64,000 nucleotides of DNA from assembly GCF_027580225.2 (NCBI RefSeq), contig NC_073354.2, positions 33,334,501 to 33,398,500 on the forward strand, written 5' to 3'. Below, one piece after another: positions 1-56,197 of this stretch. Position 1 is the first letter of the stretch, and each line of letters opens with the position of its first letter. Made by a program: the position numbers and the translations under genes. A model generated the notes under the pieces. It was not told the DNA's origin and made no database searches. It saw only the letters and a program-made list of their open reading frames with translations. This stretch comes from Misgurnus anguillicaudatus (Eukaryota; Chordata; Actinopteri; Cypriniformes; Cobitidae).

Positions 1-32
1 TTCGTCAGTGTCAGTACACGATGCAACCACAA

Positions 33-256
33 AAGAGTCAAGTCCCAAATAGGAAAAACATCGAAACTCCCTGGTCATTTCCGAGCGCGATGCCAATGGT
101 ATAATCAAACCCAATGGACCATGCCAAGCTACGCCAAAAGTGGTACGGCCCAAGCCACAGATCAGCTGAATGGATTCCAAAACTGCAAAAATCAATGTTT
201 AACTCCAGGGGAGATGGAAAGTACCCATTTCCAAAAAAAGTGGAGTGTCCTTTAAA
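33..256. mobile_element. half copy of a palindromic DNA element (GTGTCCCTTTAA-type ends)
   Basis: Matches the right half of the complete copy at 57593-58228: the shared tract around AGCTGAATGGATTCCAAAAC and the end AAAGTGGAGTGTCC. It is cut at the left near the window start. Confidence 0.7.
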
Positions 257-1009
257 ACTTAATATATAACAATGCCCAGAAGGGTCAATGGCATCCTTTG
301 GTCTTAAAGAAGAATAATGTGGAGCAAAAAAACAAAACGAAACACTATTATCCACTGCATACAATGAAAACATATGAGATAAGATTAACCCTCAAAAGCT
401 GTGAAGAGAAAATGTGTCTAATCCTGTAAAAAGACTAGTTAATCTACGGTTGTGCTCATCTGTAACCTGTAAGTGGTCATGCATTGTGGATTAGTAAAGT
501 TCTGCTCATCAGACCATCAGACGTCTCATGCAGGCTCAGTCGCAGTCCAAGTAAAACGAAAGTGTCAAAGAGTGAGTGACAGGCAATTAATTGAAGACGT
601 CTTTACACTAGGTTAAGAGTTACGTTTTAAATTTCAGTTAAACAAAAATGGTTAACTGGACACAGAGCCATTTATGGGTCCTACCTTTTGGTAAACCTGA
701 ATGACATGTTTCTACAAAACAAACAGAGAACAGAGACATCCATCAACATCTAGAGTAGATGTATCGAGGACATGTAGGGGAATCTGATTCCAATGTCAAC
801 TTTCAAGAATGAAAGCAAAAAGACAAAACCTTTCAAGAACAAGTCAAGGTGAAATTGCACCCCAAAATTTAAAGATTTTTTTAAAGTCTAAATGAAACAA
901 AACCTATTTTTAGGAATATAACATTGAACCCATTTTCATTAAATGTGTATAAATAACACACAATTTGATAAGTAGTGCAATACATATGGCAATTTCCAAT
1001 GTTGTGTCC

Positions 1010-1430
1010 CTAAGATACGCCAGTCCTTCCCGTTCACATACTGTAAATATGCCGCATCCTTTCGTGTCATTTTATGTATTGGTTTCTCAATTTTTTTCTG
1101 TTTTTTAAACAATTTTCGCTTGGGTTTGGAGTTAGATTTGGGATTTGCTTTAGGGTGTCATTTAATATATAGGTTTCTCCATGTTTTTGTCTTTTTTTAA
1201 ACCATGGTGGCTTGGAGTTGGGGTTAGAATTGGGGTTTTGGTGATGTCATTTTATGTAACAAATAGTAGTTCTAACCCCAAACCCAAGCGACAATGTAAA
1301 AAAACATAAAAAAGAAAAACCAATACATAAGATTACATGGATAAAATGCGATATATTTAAATTAGAATTTGGCGAACGTATTGCACGACTTTTCACACTG
1401 CATGCTATTTATACGCAAGTCGTGAGTATG
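1010..1430. mobile_element. diverged copy of the palindromic element seen at 13328-13828
   Basis: Shares the ends around ACGCAAGTC and TATTTATACGCA and the inner CGCTTGGGTTTGG / CCCAAACCCAAGCG inverted tract. No coding sequence. Confidence 0.55.
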
Positions 1431-1459
1431 GGCTCAAATATTTGTTCTACTGCCTTGAT

Positions 1460-1900
1460 TTAAAGTCCCCATGAAATCCAAAAGGACAATTCTCTATTTT
1501 TAATGGAATATTGCAGTGTTTATTATAAACAACGTATCTGTGAATCTTTTTGTATTTGTTTTTAATTTATTTCAATAGTGCCCTCACAAACTTCTGAAAA
1601 TGCACTTTTTGTGGCGATACTTCTCTAATGACGTCAGATGGCTTGGACGGGAGCATCTGTTAACTCTGCTCCTTTCAACTGTCAGTCTGCTACAAGTTTT
1701 CATTTCTAAATGAAATGCCTACTTCACGTAGTGCCTACTATCCAATCAATTCACGTTGAAAATTACAAGCCACGCCCCTCTATTTTTCTTGCATAATATT
1801 CCGCTTCATTTGGAAAGACGTCACAACATGGAAGTCGATCGCAACTTCCTGTTCACTTTATCTCAAAATTTATCTCACTTTATCTCAAAATTTAGGGACT
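1460..1900. repeat. likely interspersed repeat (AAGTCCCCATGAAATC start)
   Basis: Resembles a fish repeat I recognise from its opening and from the ACGTCA and CACGCCCCTC blocks. No second copy is in the window, so the call rests on recall. Next to it, 257-1009 and 1901-2433 hold AT-rich sequence in which I see nothing else. Confidence 0.35.
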
Positions 1901-2433
1901 TTTGAGACCCCTTCGACGACACTGACAAAAAAGCATCTAATGAGAAATCTAGCGACTTTTTGGATAAGCCGTGGAAGTGACTGCTGGGTGGCACGTAGAT
2001 TTAAGGGGTAGTGAACCATTTCATACTTGTTTAGTTGTCTAACAACAGAAACAAAGAATATATAAATTGTAGACATCGGATATATTAAATTCAGTTTGTG
2101 ACAGTTCAGTGAGTAAGAGAAAAGTTAACAGTTTTGAAGTCACAATTCATATGAGACATAATGATGTCACAGTCACAGATATGCTAATTAGCGCATGATG
2201 TACATGATGCGACAAGCAGCTACTTTTTTGATTATTTTTACTCAAGTAAATAAATGCATTACAGCGATAAGAATTTGAAAAGAAATGTGTTTTATTGTCA
2301 ATAAAAAATGCAATAAAATCTTAATGGTTCTCAAATGCTTCAATGTTTTTGCAAAATATTATTTCCTATTTTAAGAATTTTTTTATTATATTTTTGGTTA
2401 TTGTAATGGAATGTGACCTGGACATTTTGCATA

Positions 2434-2839
2434 CACTGCAAAAAATGATTTTCAAGTAAAAATGTTCTTAGTATTTTTGTCTTGTTTTCACTAAAAATAT
2501 CTATAAATTAAGATGCTTTTTTCTTGATGAGCAAAATGACCCAAGAAAATAAGTCTAGTTTTTAGACCAAAAATATCAAATGTAAGTGATTTTGTGCATA
2601 AAACAAGCAAAAAAATCAGCCAATGGGGTAAGCTAATTTTTCTTGAATTTTTCATGAATTTAGTGTTTAAGAAAAATTTTCAAGATTTTTTTTGCTTAGC
2701 TAAAAACTAGATTTATCTTCTTGTGTCGTTTTGCTCATCAAGAAAAAGTATCTTAATTTAATAATTTGTATACATTTCAGTGAAAACAATACAAAAATAC
2801 GAAGATTTTTTTTTTGTTGAAAATCGTTTTTTTGCAGTG
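2434..2839. mobile_element. palindromic MITE, family A (CACTGCAAAAAATGA ends)
   Basis: Complete copy: starts CACTGCAAAAAATGATTTTC and ends with its reverse complement TTTGCAGTG. Inner blocks are TTTTTGTCTTGTTTTC, GATGAGCAAAATGACC and AATCAGCCAATGGGGTAAG. The two halves are inverted copies, so the whole could fold as one hairpin. 2840-3114 to its right is AT-rich with no recognised feature. Confidence 0.85.
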
Positions 2840-3123
2840 TATATCCTGCAAAAATCACATAATTGATGTAAATAACATAAAAGCAGTAACACAAATCAAT
2901 ACGACATGAAGGAAACATGTAATGTTAAAGGTGGGTACCACATTGCACATCTTAACTAGAGATCACTTAACTGTTCGGTATTGGATTATAATGTCATTTT
3001 ATCTCAGTTTTTCTGAATTTAAAAAGCATTCCTTATCTTCAATTCATCCACAAACAACTGAAAGCTTGAGATATTTACTTCTTCAGGGAGTCTTTTTTAT
3101 ATTGACGGCGTGGACTATGTGTT

Positions 3124-46866
<43,743 letters not shown>

Positions 46867-47896
46867 CTGCGAGAGAAGACAGAAAGTAAAATTAGAGAAC
46901 AAGCATACAAGCAGAAGTTACACTTTATGAAGAAAATTTATGAGCGGGGCAGGACACAGATTCAGAGCAAATAGTATCGCAAAACACTTTCAGTGCTCTT
47001 TTCATTCAGTTTTCCTCTTTAAAACACCATTCTTGAACGGTGTAGTCTATGATGTCATCCCTAATTCTCTGTCCTTCTGTGACCCCCGAAATCCGACTGC
47101 TCAAACAAGACCTCATGACACCCTAAAGGAAGCAGCCGTGATTTGTTAACCGTCACTTTTAGTGAATCAACAACACTCACACTGATGTATGGCCTTAAAA
47201 TGCCTCAACGGGCAACTGAGGTCATAGACTGAGGCTATGCATACTGATGAAATATCTCACGGAGTAGGCTGTGTGTTTATGAACGAATTTGCTAGTAAAT
47301 GTAAAACAAAATGTTAATATTTTTATTGTTCCCTCCTTTAAATGAAATATTTTAGCTAAAACATTAACTGATAATCATGTATTTTATTTTTTTCACTTTC
47401 CATCCTCTTAGTCTTTCATAATGTCCTTTAAAAAGATATCTAAAAGAATTATTTTAGTGAACTTTCCCTTTAAGGAACCAAAGAGAGTTCCTTAATGACA
47501 TCATCTTTCGGCAGAAAACATAAACAGGATTTTTTTTTTTAAAACATACGCCATTAAATAAAATGACAAAGTTGAAAAAACTTGTAAAACAAGTTGAAAT
47601 TGCTTCATTTGATAACTTAATTTAAAAACAAATGTTGATATGACTCACTGATTACATTTTTTACAGTGCATGACGACAGAAATATTGTCATGAACAATAA
47701 CACAAGCGTTTTCATACTTCAGAAGAGAGCAAAATAACAGGAATGACTCCACCTTTCCTTCATCACATTCAATTTTCCATATACAGCTATTAAGATCTGT
47801 TCCACTATTTCATCTTTTCCTCCATCACTACTCAGTTCTCTCTGCTTTTCTGTCATTATCACCACAAATTTCACCCCATCAAACTCACTTCCTTAC
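46867..47896. other. intron upstream of exon 4: no recognised feature
   Basis: AT-rich intron. The GC-rich plus-strand ORFs over 46489-46862 just left of here overlap exon 4 and are shadows. Confidence 0.5.
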
Positions 47897-49625
47897 TTTC
47901 GCTCTCTCTCTCTCCCTCACTTACTTACTCGCTTACATTTTATTTCACCCACTTGCTCACTGTCTCTCTTTCTCACTTACTATTACGCTCTCTTTTTCCT
48001 CACTCTCTTTCACTCACTCACTCTCTCTCTCTTTCTCACTCGCTGTCTCTCTCTCATTCACTTACTCACTCTTTCTCACTCGCTCACTCACTCACTTTCT
48101 ATCTTTTCCTTTCCCATCTGTCCTCAAAGGTCTCTCTCTCACTCGCTCGCTCACTCACTCGCTCGCTTACTCACTCACTCATTCGCTTACTCGATCATTC
48201 GCTTACTCACTCGCTCACTCACTCGCTTACTCACTCTCTCTCTCTCATTCACTCACGCTCTCTCACTCACTCACTCGGTTACTCACTCACTCACTCGCTC
48301 GCTCCCTTGCTCACTCACTCAATCACTCGCTTACTCACTCACTCATCTCTTACTCACTCTCTCGTTTGCTCGGTCACTTACTCGCTCGGCCCCTTATTTA
48401 CTCACTTGCTCGCTCACTCTCTCACTCGCTCACTCTCTCACTCGCTGTCTCACTCACTCACTCACTCACTCACTCTTTTTCCTTCTCATTTACTCTCTTT
48501 CTCAATCACTCGCTTACTCACTCACTCATTCGCTTTCTCACTCACTCACTCACTCACTCACTCACTCACTCACTCACTCACTCACTCTTTTTCTTTCTCA
48601 TTCACTCTTTTTCTTTCTCATTCCCTCTCTTTCTCACTCGCTCGCTTACTCACTCACTCACTCACTCTTTTTCTTTCTCACTCACTTACTCGCTTACTCA
48701 CTCGCTTACTCACTCGCTTACTCACTCGCTTACTCACTCGCTTACTCACTCGCTTACTCACTCGCTTACTCACTCGCTTACTCACTCACTCGCTTACTCA
48801 CTCACTCGCTTATTCACTCACTCACTTACTCGCTTATTCACTCACTCACTTGCTTGCTCACTCGCTTGCTCACTTGCTTACTCACTCACTCGCTTACTCA
48901 CTCACTCACTTACTCGCTTATTCACTCACTCACTTACTCGCTTATTCACTCACTCACTTACTCGCTTGCTCACTCACTTGCTTGCTCACTCACTCACTCG
49001 CTTACTCACTCACTCGCTTGCTTACTCGCTTACTCACTCACTCACTCATTCTTTTTCTTTCTCACTCACTCACTCTCTCTCTCTCACTCATTCTTTTTCT
49101 TTCTCACTCACTCTCTTACTCACTCTCTCACTCATAATTCTTTCTCACTCACTCTCTTACTCACTCTCTCACTCATTCTTTTTCTTTCTCACTCACTCTC
49201 TTACTCACTCACTTTCTCACTCACTCACTTTCTCACTCACTCTTTCTCTAACTCAATCACTCACTTTCTCACTCACTCGCTTTCTCACTCACTCACTCAC
49301 TCTCTTTTTCACTCACTCTCACTCACTCGCTCTTTTTCTTTCTCACTCACTCACTCACTCACTCACTCACTCACTCACTCACTCACTCACTCACTCACTC
49401 ACTCACTCACTCACTCACTCACTCACTCACTCACTCACTCACTCACTCACTCACTCACTCACTCTCTTTCTCACTCACTCACTCACTCTCTCTCTTTCTC
49501 ACTCATTCACTCACTCGCTCTTTTTCTTTCTTTCTCACTCACTCACTCACTCACTCACTTTCTTTCTCACTCACTCACTCGCTCTCTTTCTCACTCACTC
49601 ACTCACTCACTCACTCTTTTTCTGT
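47897..49625. repeat. 1.7-kb CTCA tetranucleotide satellite
   Basis: Built from CTCA units with variants CTCG, CTTA, CTCT and TTTTTCTTTCT. A higher-order block CGCTTACTCACT is repeated many times at 48680-48800, and a nearly pure CTCA run occupies 49340-49460. Stop codons are rare in three plus frames, so ORFs up to 437 codons of Leu-Thr-His-Ser appear; they are repeat artefacts. Confidence 0.97.
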
Positions 49626-49679
49626 ACATTATTACCAGATAATTCACCCTCTCTCTTTCTCACACACAGACAGCACTAA

Positions 49680-50629
49680 TTATTTTCAAGAGCCTGTTGT
49701 ATACGCCACACTGATGCATGCTAAAAGCGTGAGAAAGCCTGAAACGGACTAAATGTTGTGTGTCCGTTTTACAAAGTTCAATAGTCAGCGGTCAATGTAA
49801 CAACAACAAAACCTACCAAAATCGATACAGCACTCTGAGCACAGAGTAAATGAGGCTCTTAGTCACACAGCAATGTTCTACAGCCAGCAATCTATATAAA
49901 AGTACCAGCATAAAGACTTCACATGCTCTCCCATACAACAGAACACATGGACACGGTCAGAACAACCTAAGCTGACATCAAAGCAGACATTTGTGGCCGT
50001 CCGCCCTGAACCCCAGCACTACAGTACAGTAGCTGCCCCAAGCAGGCCTGATACAAACGGGGGCATCTAGTTTCCACATCAACAGGCCGTAGCGTAAAAG
50101 ACTAAATTTAGCCGTAAACACGGGCTGTGACTTTGAACATGAAAGCAGTAACACAATCTGTTTAAGCAGCCCTACAGATGAAGGTACAGTCCGATAAATC
50201 TAACACTGGGGAGTGTGGAGAGTTTCATTTACGGAGCTGTGGTTTTTATTTACTAATCTCACTGAAAGGTAAAGAGATACAGAAAAGTTCACTGCACAGA
50301 TGGGCCTGAATGTTCTCCAGGGATTCCCAAACAGCTGTGTTACATGTAATCTACAGAGCTATCGGTTTAAAGTCGATATAACTTAAATTGTAAAGCCACC
50401 TTGGCCAATCAGAAGCCTAACAAAAGTGACGGGCGAAGGCAAAAACCCCGGTTTTACCGTCTACACGACAACACTGCAACTAACATTTCTTAAAATCCTC
50501 ACCCTGGCAGGGGTTTTCAAAAATATTAGTTTCAGTGCAGTGACACTGCGTTTTCGTTTGGACGAACGGCCGAACCACGTAAAAAAAGTCAAGGTTATAA
50601 AAATACCCGTTTCTGTGTGGACAAGGCCT
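49680..50629. other. intron stretch without recognised features
   Basis: Mixed composition. A 68-codon ORF near 50426-50632 has no domain. Confidence 0.45.
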
Positions 50630-50994
50630 TAAAGAGCACCTATTTCATTGCTAAAAACAATGTTATTTTGTGTATTTGGTATAATACAATGGGTTTGCGT
50701 GGTTTATGGTTAAAAAAAACACATTTTCCACATGCCGTACATTTTTGTAGCTCCAGATTTCACTCTTCCTGAAACGACAGATTTGAAAAGCTCTGTGTCC
50801 CTGATTGGCCAGCTAATCTGTACGTTGTGATTGGCCTGAATACCTCTGACGTCAGCGGGAGATTACGTTGGAGACTTGCGTCATCGTTTAATTTGGGGTT
50901 TGTGCCTTTTGCATATCATTAACATGTACTAATACACACTTACACACCAAAGAAAATGTTAAATCGTGAATCGGACAATAGGTGCCCTTTAAAT
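50630..50994. mobile_element. family H DNA element
   Basis: Starts TTAAAGAGCACCTATTTCAT and ends ATAGGTGCCCTTTAAA, inverted. Shares CTGTGTCCCTGATTGGCCAG and ACCTCTGACGTCAGC with 56637-57123. Confidence 0.8.
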
Positions 50995-51243
50995 GCATGT
51001 CTCTACTATTTTAACTTTCAGTCATGTGCAACTCGAAATGAACCAAGAACCGTTACAGAAAAATCTTCTTTAAATAAACATAAAATATCAAATGAAAGAA
51101 CAGACCACCTGCTTTCAAACAACAACAAAAACAAAAAAACTTTTCATCCTACCTTCATTTGTTCTCTTATCAGTTATCACCTCTCAAATTTTCAGCTAAA
51201 AGTGGAAATAATTCCATTTTTGTGAAGAACTTTTGTAAGAGAT

Positions 51244-51612
51244 CAGATTCAGAGCCATCAAAACTTACACGTCACGCTAAAATCCACCACAACGCTGTTG
51301 TGTCGAGTGAATGCGTCTGTGTTTTAGTTGAGTAAAATTGCCATCTAGTGGATAATAGCAGAAATATCAATTTAAGAAAAAAACAACTCAAAGAACGTTT
51401 TCTCTTTATTGACGAAATGACTCAACAATATTTATTGACATTTATCTGGATATTTGTGCAATTGTAAAATGATTAAAGACTGTGGTGTTTATTTTCATAA
51501 ATCAGTAGCAACATTGGCGTCTGAACCGTGGGGTTACCGGGGTATTTTATCACGGCTTAGAACGCGTTTCAACCAATCAGAATGAAGAACCAGAACGAGA
51601 CGTTTTATAAAA
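51244..51612. mobile_element. Crypton-like element fragment (inverted relative to 19330)
   Basis: Contains AACCAATCAGAATGAAGAAC, CGTGGGGTTACCGGGGTATT and GTCAATAAATATTGTTG-like blocks that match 19330-19800 inverted. Confidence 0.7.
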
Positions 51613-53145
51613 TATATTTTTCCAAGTCATCTGAACTACAAGTGTAAACACGACCTTAAACACGAATCTTAGCAGAGCATAACAACGGGCACAACAAGCA
51701 ACATCTGCTATCTACATAACTACAAACACTAGCGTGATCCACGATCATTGGCCCCTGATAACAGAGCTAATGGCATTTAAACTGGCAAAACAGATTAGCG
51801 AGGCCACGGTCTGGGGCTTTTCCTTATGACTCGATGAAAGCGGGACGCTGGGAGCACATGTTTGAGAAAAGAGCGCGCAGCAGTCGCTTCTGCCCGCAGC
51901 CACAAATTACCCAACGCTAATGAAAGAGACTGAAGTCCCTGCTAATGAGCGGATGCCATCCAGACGTCTACGCTAAGGTTAAATATCAGCTGTTTAATAC
52001 ATGTGCATTGTGATGAATCATCTGTACTATCACAGTATACTCTAAGTGTGAAGAGCCACCCAGCAAACCATAATACTTGTGTGATAAACAAACAATTAGT
52101 GACTCACAGCCATAGCTAAATATTTTTGTAAATTGTTTAGCCTATTAGGCTAATAGTAATATTAATAGATTATAATTAAACAATCGTGGTACTGTACTGT
52201 GGTGCAACTAGCAGAGCCTTAGATTGATATTGCTATATTATTTGCATTTCTATGATGTTTTTATTAAAAAAGGCTCACCGTGCATTCACGTTTTTTATTG
52301 GTATGTGTATCCCAAGATCAAACCCATGACTGCTTTACAGTACCAAGTGACACAGATGCATGCACTTTAAATAAGTGTGCATACCTCACATACAGTACCT
52401 GTGCATTTACAAAAGCATTTTTGTCAGGTCTCTCACACGCACCCAAGCCGCTGGGTGCATCAATGCACAATTGCTGCAAGCACATTGGCCATGTGCGCAC
52501 ATTTCTGCGTGTCGCTATAAACGTGTGGTTTTCTCGTGCCCCAAGGCGGCAGCTACTTCCTCTGTTACACTGTGAATAATACACTCAGTGATGTTCTGTG
52601 GGAAAACACACAACGCTTCTGAAAAATTCACAAACAATGACATGTCCTTTTTAAAGCATTGAAGACCCTCTGACTCAATAAAAGTAGTTTCACTTGATGT
52701 GCATTCTTTGACATCATCAAAAAAATATGGGAACTCTTTCAGTCAGTGGGTTAAGTGCCTTTCTTTTGATCGAACCGACAGCCAAACGAGTCATATGCCA
52801 TTAAAGAAAAATGGCATCTCTGTGCAACTCTGAACTACAGAAAACATTTGTTTGTCAAGACGTTATAACTTGTGAGTGGGTTGCAAAAAAACATTTCCTG
52901 TTGAGTTTAAAAAACATCTCCCACGTGACAAGCATATCTATGTTGATGACCAAGTGATGAAAAAAGCAAAATTGCAAGCTCATTTCCTGAAGTTAGTGAA
53001 ATATTCCCACATACCACTGTAAAATACAAATCATACAATCATAAAAATAAAGAATGCCATCGGAGAACGATTTTTGGTTCTCTGAAGAACCATTTATGAC
53101 AGGGGTTTTTATGTAGAACCGTGTACAACAGAAAGGTTCTGTGGA
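51613..53145. other. intron stretch, little recognised
   Basis: Only 53040-53120 (GGTTCTCTGAAGAACC, TTTTTATGTAGAACC) looks like a known short repeat. The ORFs at 52280-52584 overlap on both strands and have no domain. Confidence 0.45.
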
Positions 53146-53998
53146 CTTAAAGGTGCCATAGAGACAGAGCGCAGCGCGTCACAACCTGAAAACCACGCCC
53201 ACCGGGGGGGAAAGCAATCCAACAGTCTACATTGACTTTGTATTGCAAAAGGCCGCCTCCTTGTCATTTCTGGCTTATAACAAAAAACTGAATAATGCCT
53301 AAAAGCTGATTTGGGACAACACGCACAGCCACCAAGCCAAAGAACACAGAAACAAGTCCCCATAAGCTGTCGAGCCGCAAAACCCAGTCTTCAAGGAGAA
53401 CAAAGTGGATCGCCGACCACGCCTCCCCCTATTGGACGCAGCCCCACCAATAGGAGCACCATGAAAAGTTGCCTGCCTCCATTTCCGTGTCCAAACGCTC
53501 GCCCCTTGAAGTCGACAGCTTATAAAAAATTACTTATTTATTTTTTTTGCGTGTTAGATGTACACCTTGTCACACAGCAGCTTTTAGGTATTATTCTGTT
53601 TTTAAGTTTAATCTGTAAATAAGTTTTTATAAGCTGTCGACCCCAAAAAACGAGCGTTTAAAGACACAAAAATGGACACAGGCAACCCCTCACAGCACTT
53701 CCACTAGTAGAACTGCGTCCACCAGGGGGAAACGCAGTCGGCGATCCACTCCACTCTCCCCAAAGGCTGGGCCCCACGGCTCGACAGCCTACAAAAACTT
53801 ATTTCTGGGTTCTTTGGCTTGTTAGCTGTACATATTGTCACACAGCAGCTTTTAGGCATTATTCAGTTTTTTGTTATAAGCCAGAAATGACAAGGAGGCG
53901 GCTTCTCGCAATACAAAGTCAATGGAGACGGTTGGATTGAATTCCCCCCCGGTGGGCGTGGTTTTCAAATTTGCATAACTGCGCTCTGTCTCTATAGA
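53146..53998. mobile_element. palindromic element with about 160-bp inverted arms
   Basis: The left arm 53146-53305 (CATAGAGACAGAGCGCAGCG, ACCACGCCCACCGGGG, CTCCTTGTCATTTCTGGC) returns inverted at 53838-53998. The middle has a second inverted pair around AAGCTGTCGA. Probably a DNA transposon; no transposase. Confidence 0.8.
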
Positions 53999-54944
53999 AT
54001 AAAAACTGTATTTACTAGTAGAGCTGCAAGATTCTGCGAATACGTTTTGGTGCAAATTGCTGCCACATGGATAAACATTACATTATGGTAATGAGCTATG
54101 ATGCGGTTCGGCTGCAACCAATCCCAAGGTGAAAACGTTCGGCGGCAACCAATGGGAAGGCGGAAACCTCCGCTTGAGAGGATTCCAGAGAATGCATTCG
54201 AGCATCAACGTTTTTTGACGCTCTTGCTGGCTAGATGCATGCTTAATCTTCACGCCCACTAGAACATTTGGGCCAAATACAGGAAAACGTAATGTAAGTA
54301 GTCAAGTGGTCAAGTGCAAAGACAGCAAGTGTGGTTATTGGACGCAGCCAATGTTTCCCCTGTGCTAACCCCTTCGGAAGAGATAAGATCTGGAATAAGA
54401 TCCTCTTTTTGGTACTAAAACAACGTCAAGGTTCTTTTCGGATTTACCTGCACATTGCTCTGCCTCACTCACTCTCTTTAATTTTTGTTTCTGTCTAACT
54501 TCACGGCGAAAGCATCCGCTGTATCAGTGGAGCGAGCACGAGCACATCTGGCTAGCGCAATAATAAATGTGATGTCAAGACGTCATCACGGCCGCTGTGA
54601 TTGTGTGTTGTCGAGAGAACTGATGAGACTGCGTCTTTCCTCCTTGAAAATATAATTACCTGAATCGTCGAAATGCTGGATTAAGATCGGTTGGGGGGGG
54701 GGGGGTTTCGAATCAATATCACGATCTTTTAACGTTTCATCGTTCAGCTCTATTTAACCAAATTCTTCCATCACGATAGGATTCATTTTATATCATAACG
54801 ATATGTATCACGGTAGAGTTTTTTATATTTTAATAAGGTTTTTCTGTTATTAAAATCTTTTATGCCATATAATTTTCATAATTCTCACAAAAAACTTATA
54901 CAAGCATAAAAAAAGAAGAGAAAAAAAAAACAAAACTCACTCAG
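53999..54944. other. intron with a hAT-like trace and a G run
   Basis: A run of about 13 G near 54692-54705 is followed by TCGAATCAATATCACGATC and TCATCGTTCAGCTCTATTT, in the style of hAT ends. Nothing coding. Confidence 0.4.
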
Positions 54945-55283
54945 CGCGTCACACTGCCGAAGGAAGACGAGAAGTTGTGGTTTAAAAGTGCATATTTTAT
55001 TTTTCTTGACAAAAATTACAATAGTTTCGCTAGATAAGACCCTTGTGCCTCGTTTGGGATCGTTTAGAGTCCTTTGAAACTGCAATTTTAAACTGCATTA
55101 AAACTGTTAAGTGTTGGGGTCTATTAATGTCCATTAAAATGAGAAAAATCCTGGAATGTTTTCCTCAAAAAACATAATTTCTTCTTGACTGAACAAAAAA
55201 AAGACATCAACATTTTGAATGACATGGTGGTGAGTAAATTATCTGGATTTTTTTAAAGAAATTTAAAAAACTAATCCTTTAAC
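54945..55283. mobile_element. half copy of family G
   Basis: Shares GAAGACGAGAAGTTGTGG, AGATAAGACCCTTGTGCCTC and CATCAACATTTTGAATGACA with 32018-32772. Confidence 0.8.
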
Positions 55284-56197
55284 ACTCAGAAAAGCCCATT
55301 AACAATCTCAATACAAATTATTATTTCTCAAAATTTTTATTTTCGTCTGATACAGGCTCAAACATATAAGGTCTGTTTACACAGACACAGAGCTACTGAA
55401 GGAGCTGCTATGTGAGCAGCCAATCAGAGCAGAGCTCAACATTATTATTCATGACCCTTTTAAATAAAGTAACAATAGACCATTTCAAGGCAAACCGTAG
55501 TGTTGTAAATGGACATTTTTGAATATTTTTTGCACTAAATAACCTTACATACTTTCTATGTAGATATCAAAGAATAATTTAACATATTATTTCAATGCAT
55601 TCTTTGGAACCTTTAAAGGTTCTTTATGGAACCATAAAATCCAACATTTATTTTTCAAAAAGTGTATGCTTGTCACTTTCAACACAGTAAAACAGTTTTT
55701 CCAACCTCACTCCCCTCTTCTCTTAGCACATCTTATAAACAGGAAGTCACTCAAATTCACATGCAGTCATTTGTACAAAGAAAAATATACGGGTCAATAT
55801 AAACCACACACAAAGCTTTTTCCACTATAGACAGATGTACTGTATGTAGCATACGACTTGCAATGGTAATAAAGAAAAGTGTTTCTCAGGTTCTCAAATC
55901 ATTTTGCCTTTTTTGACCTTAACAGGTTACATTTTATTTTGATATTCACTTTAGAACTTTTCAACCACATGTCAACTTGAGTATTGGTAGACTTTTATAA
56001 GTAGAGTTAAGGAAGCGGTTAAGGTTAGTAGAAAAAGTTGATATGTACTTGCAAAGTTACTTATAGTTTAATGCAGATATATAGAGTAGACAGTCTACTA
56101 ATACTCCAATGACTGGTAACATACAAAAAGCTACAAAGTTGACAAGAAGTTGCAAAGGTCACAAGCCCGGCAGTTTAACCACTAGGCCACTACTGCC
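55284..56197. other. intron with short repeat traces
   Basis: 55596-55660 has GGAACCTTTAAAGGTTCTTT, a common fish palindrome. 55925-56105 resembles a repeat starting GGTTACATTTTATTTTGATA. 56160-56200 has AACCACTAGGCCACTACTGCC, a SINE-like trace. No gene. Confidence 0.4.

Noticed and set aside
1..3114. KA1-domain exons of mark3
   Set aside because: I looked on the minus strand for coding matching RSLRFTWSMK or KLPRLSLNGVRFKR and found none, so the domain should lie left of the window.
47897..49625. Possible CRISPR-like or minisatellite coding array
   Set aside because: Repeat units are four bases with no unique spacers, in a vertebrate genome.
47953..49679. Three long plus-strand ORFs (262-437 codons) rich in Leu-Thr-His-Ser
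   Set aside because: They follow exactly from a CTCA repeat that lacks stop codons in several frames. No splice sites, domains or codon pattern beyond the repeat.
52280..52584. Overlapping ORFs of 66-99 codons on both strands
   Set aside because: Both strands are open at once by chance over 300 bases. No domain or conserved motif.
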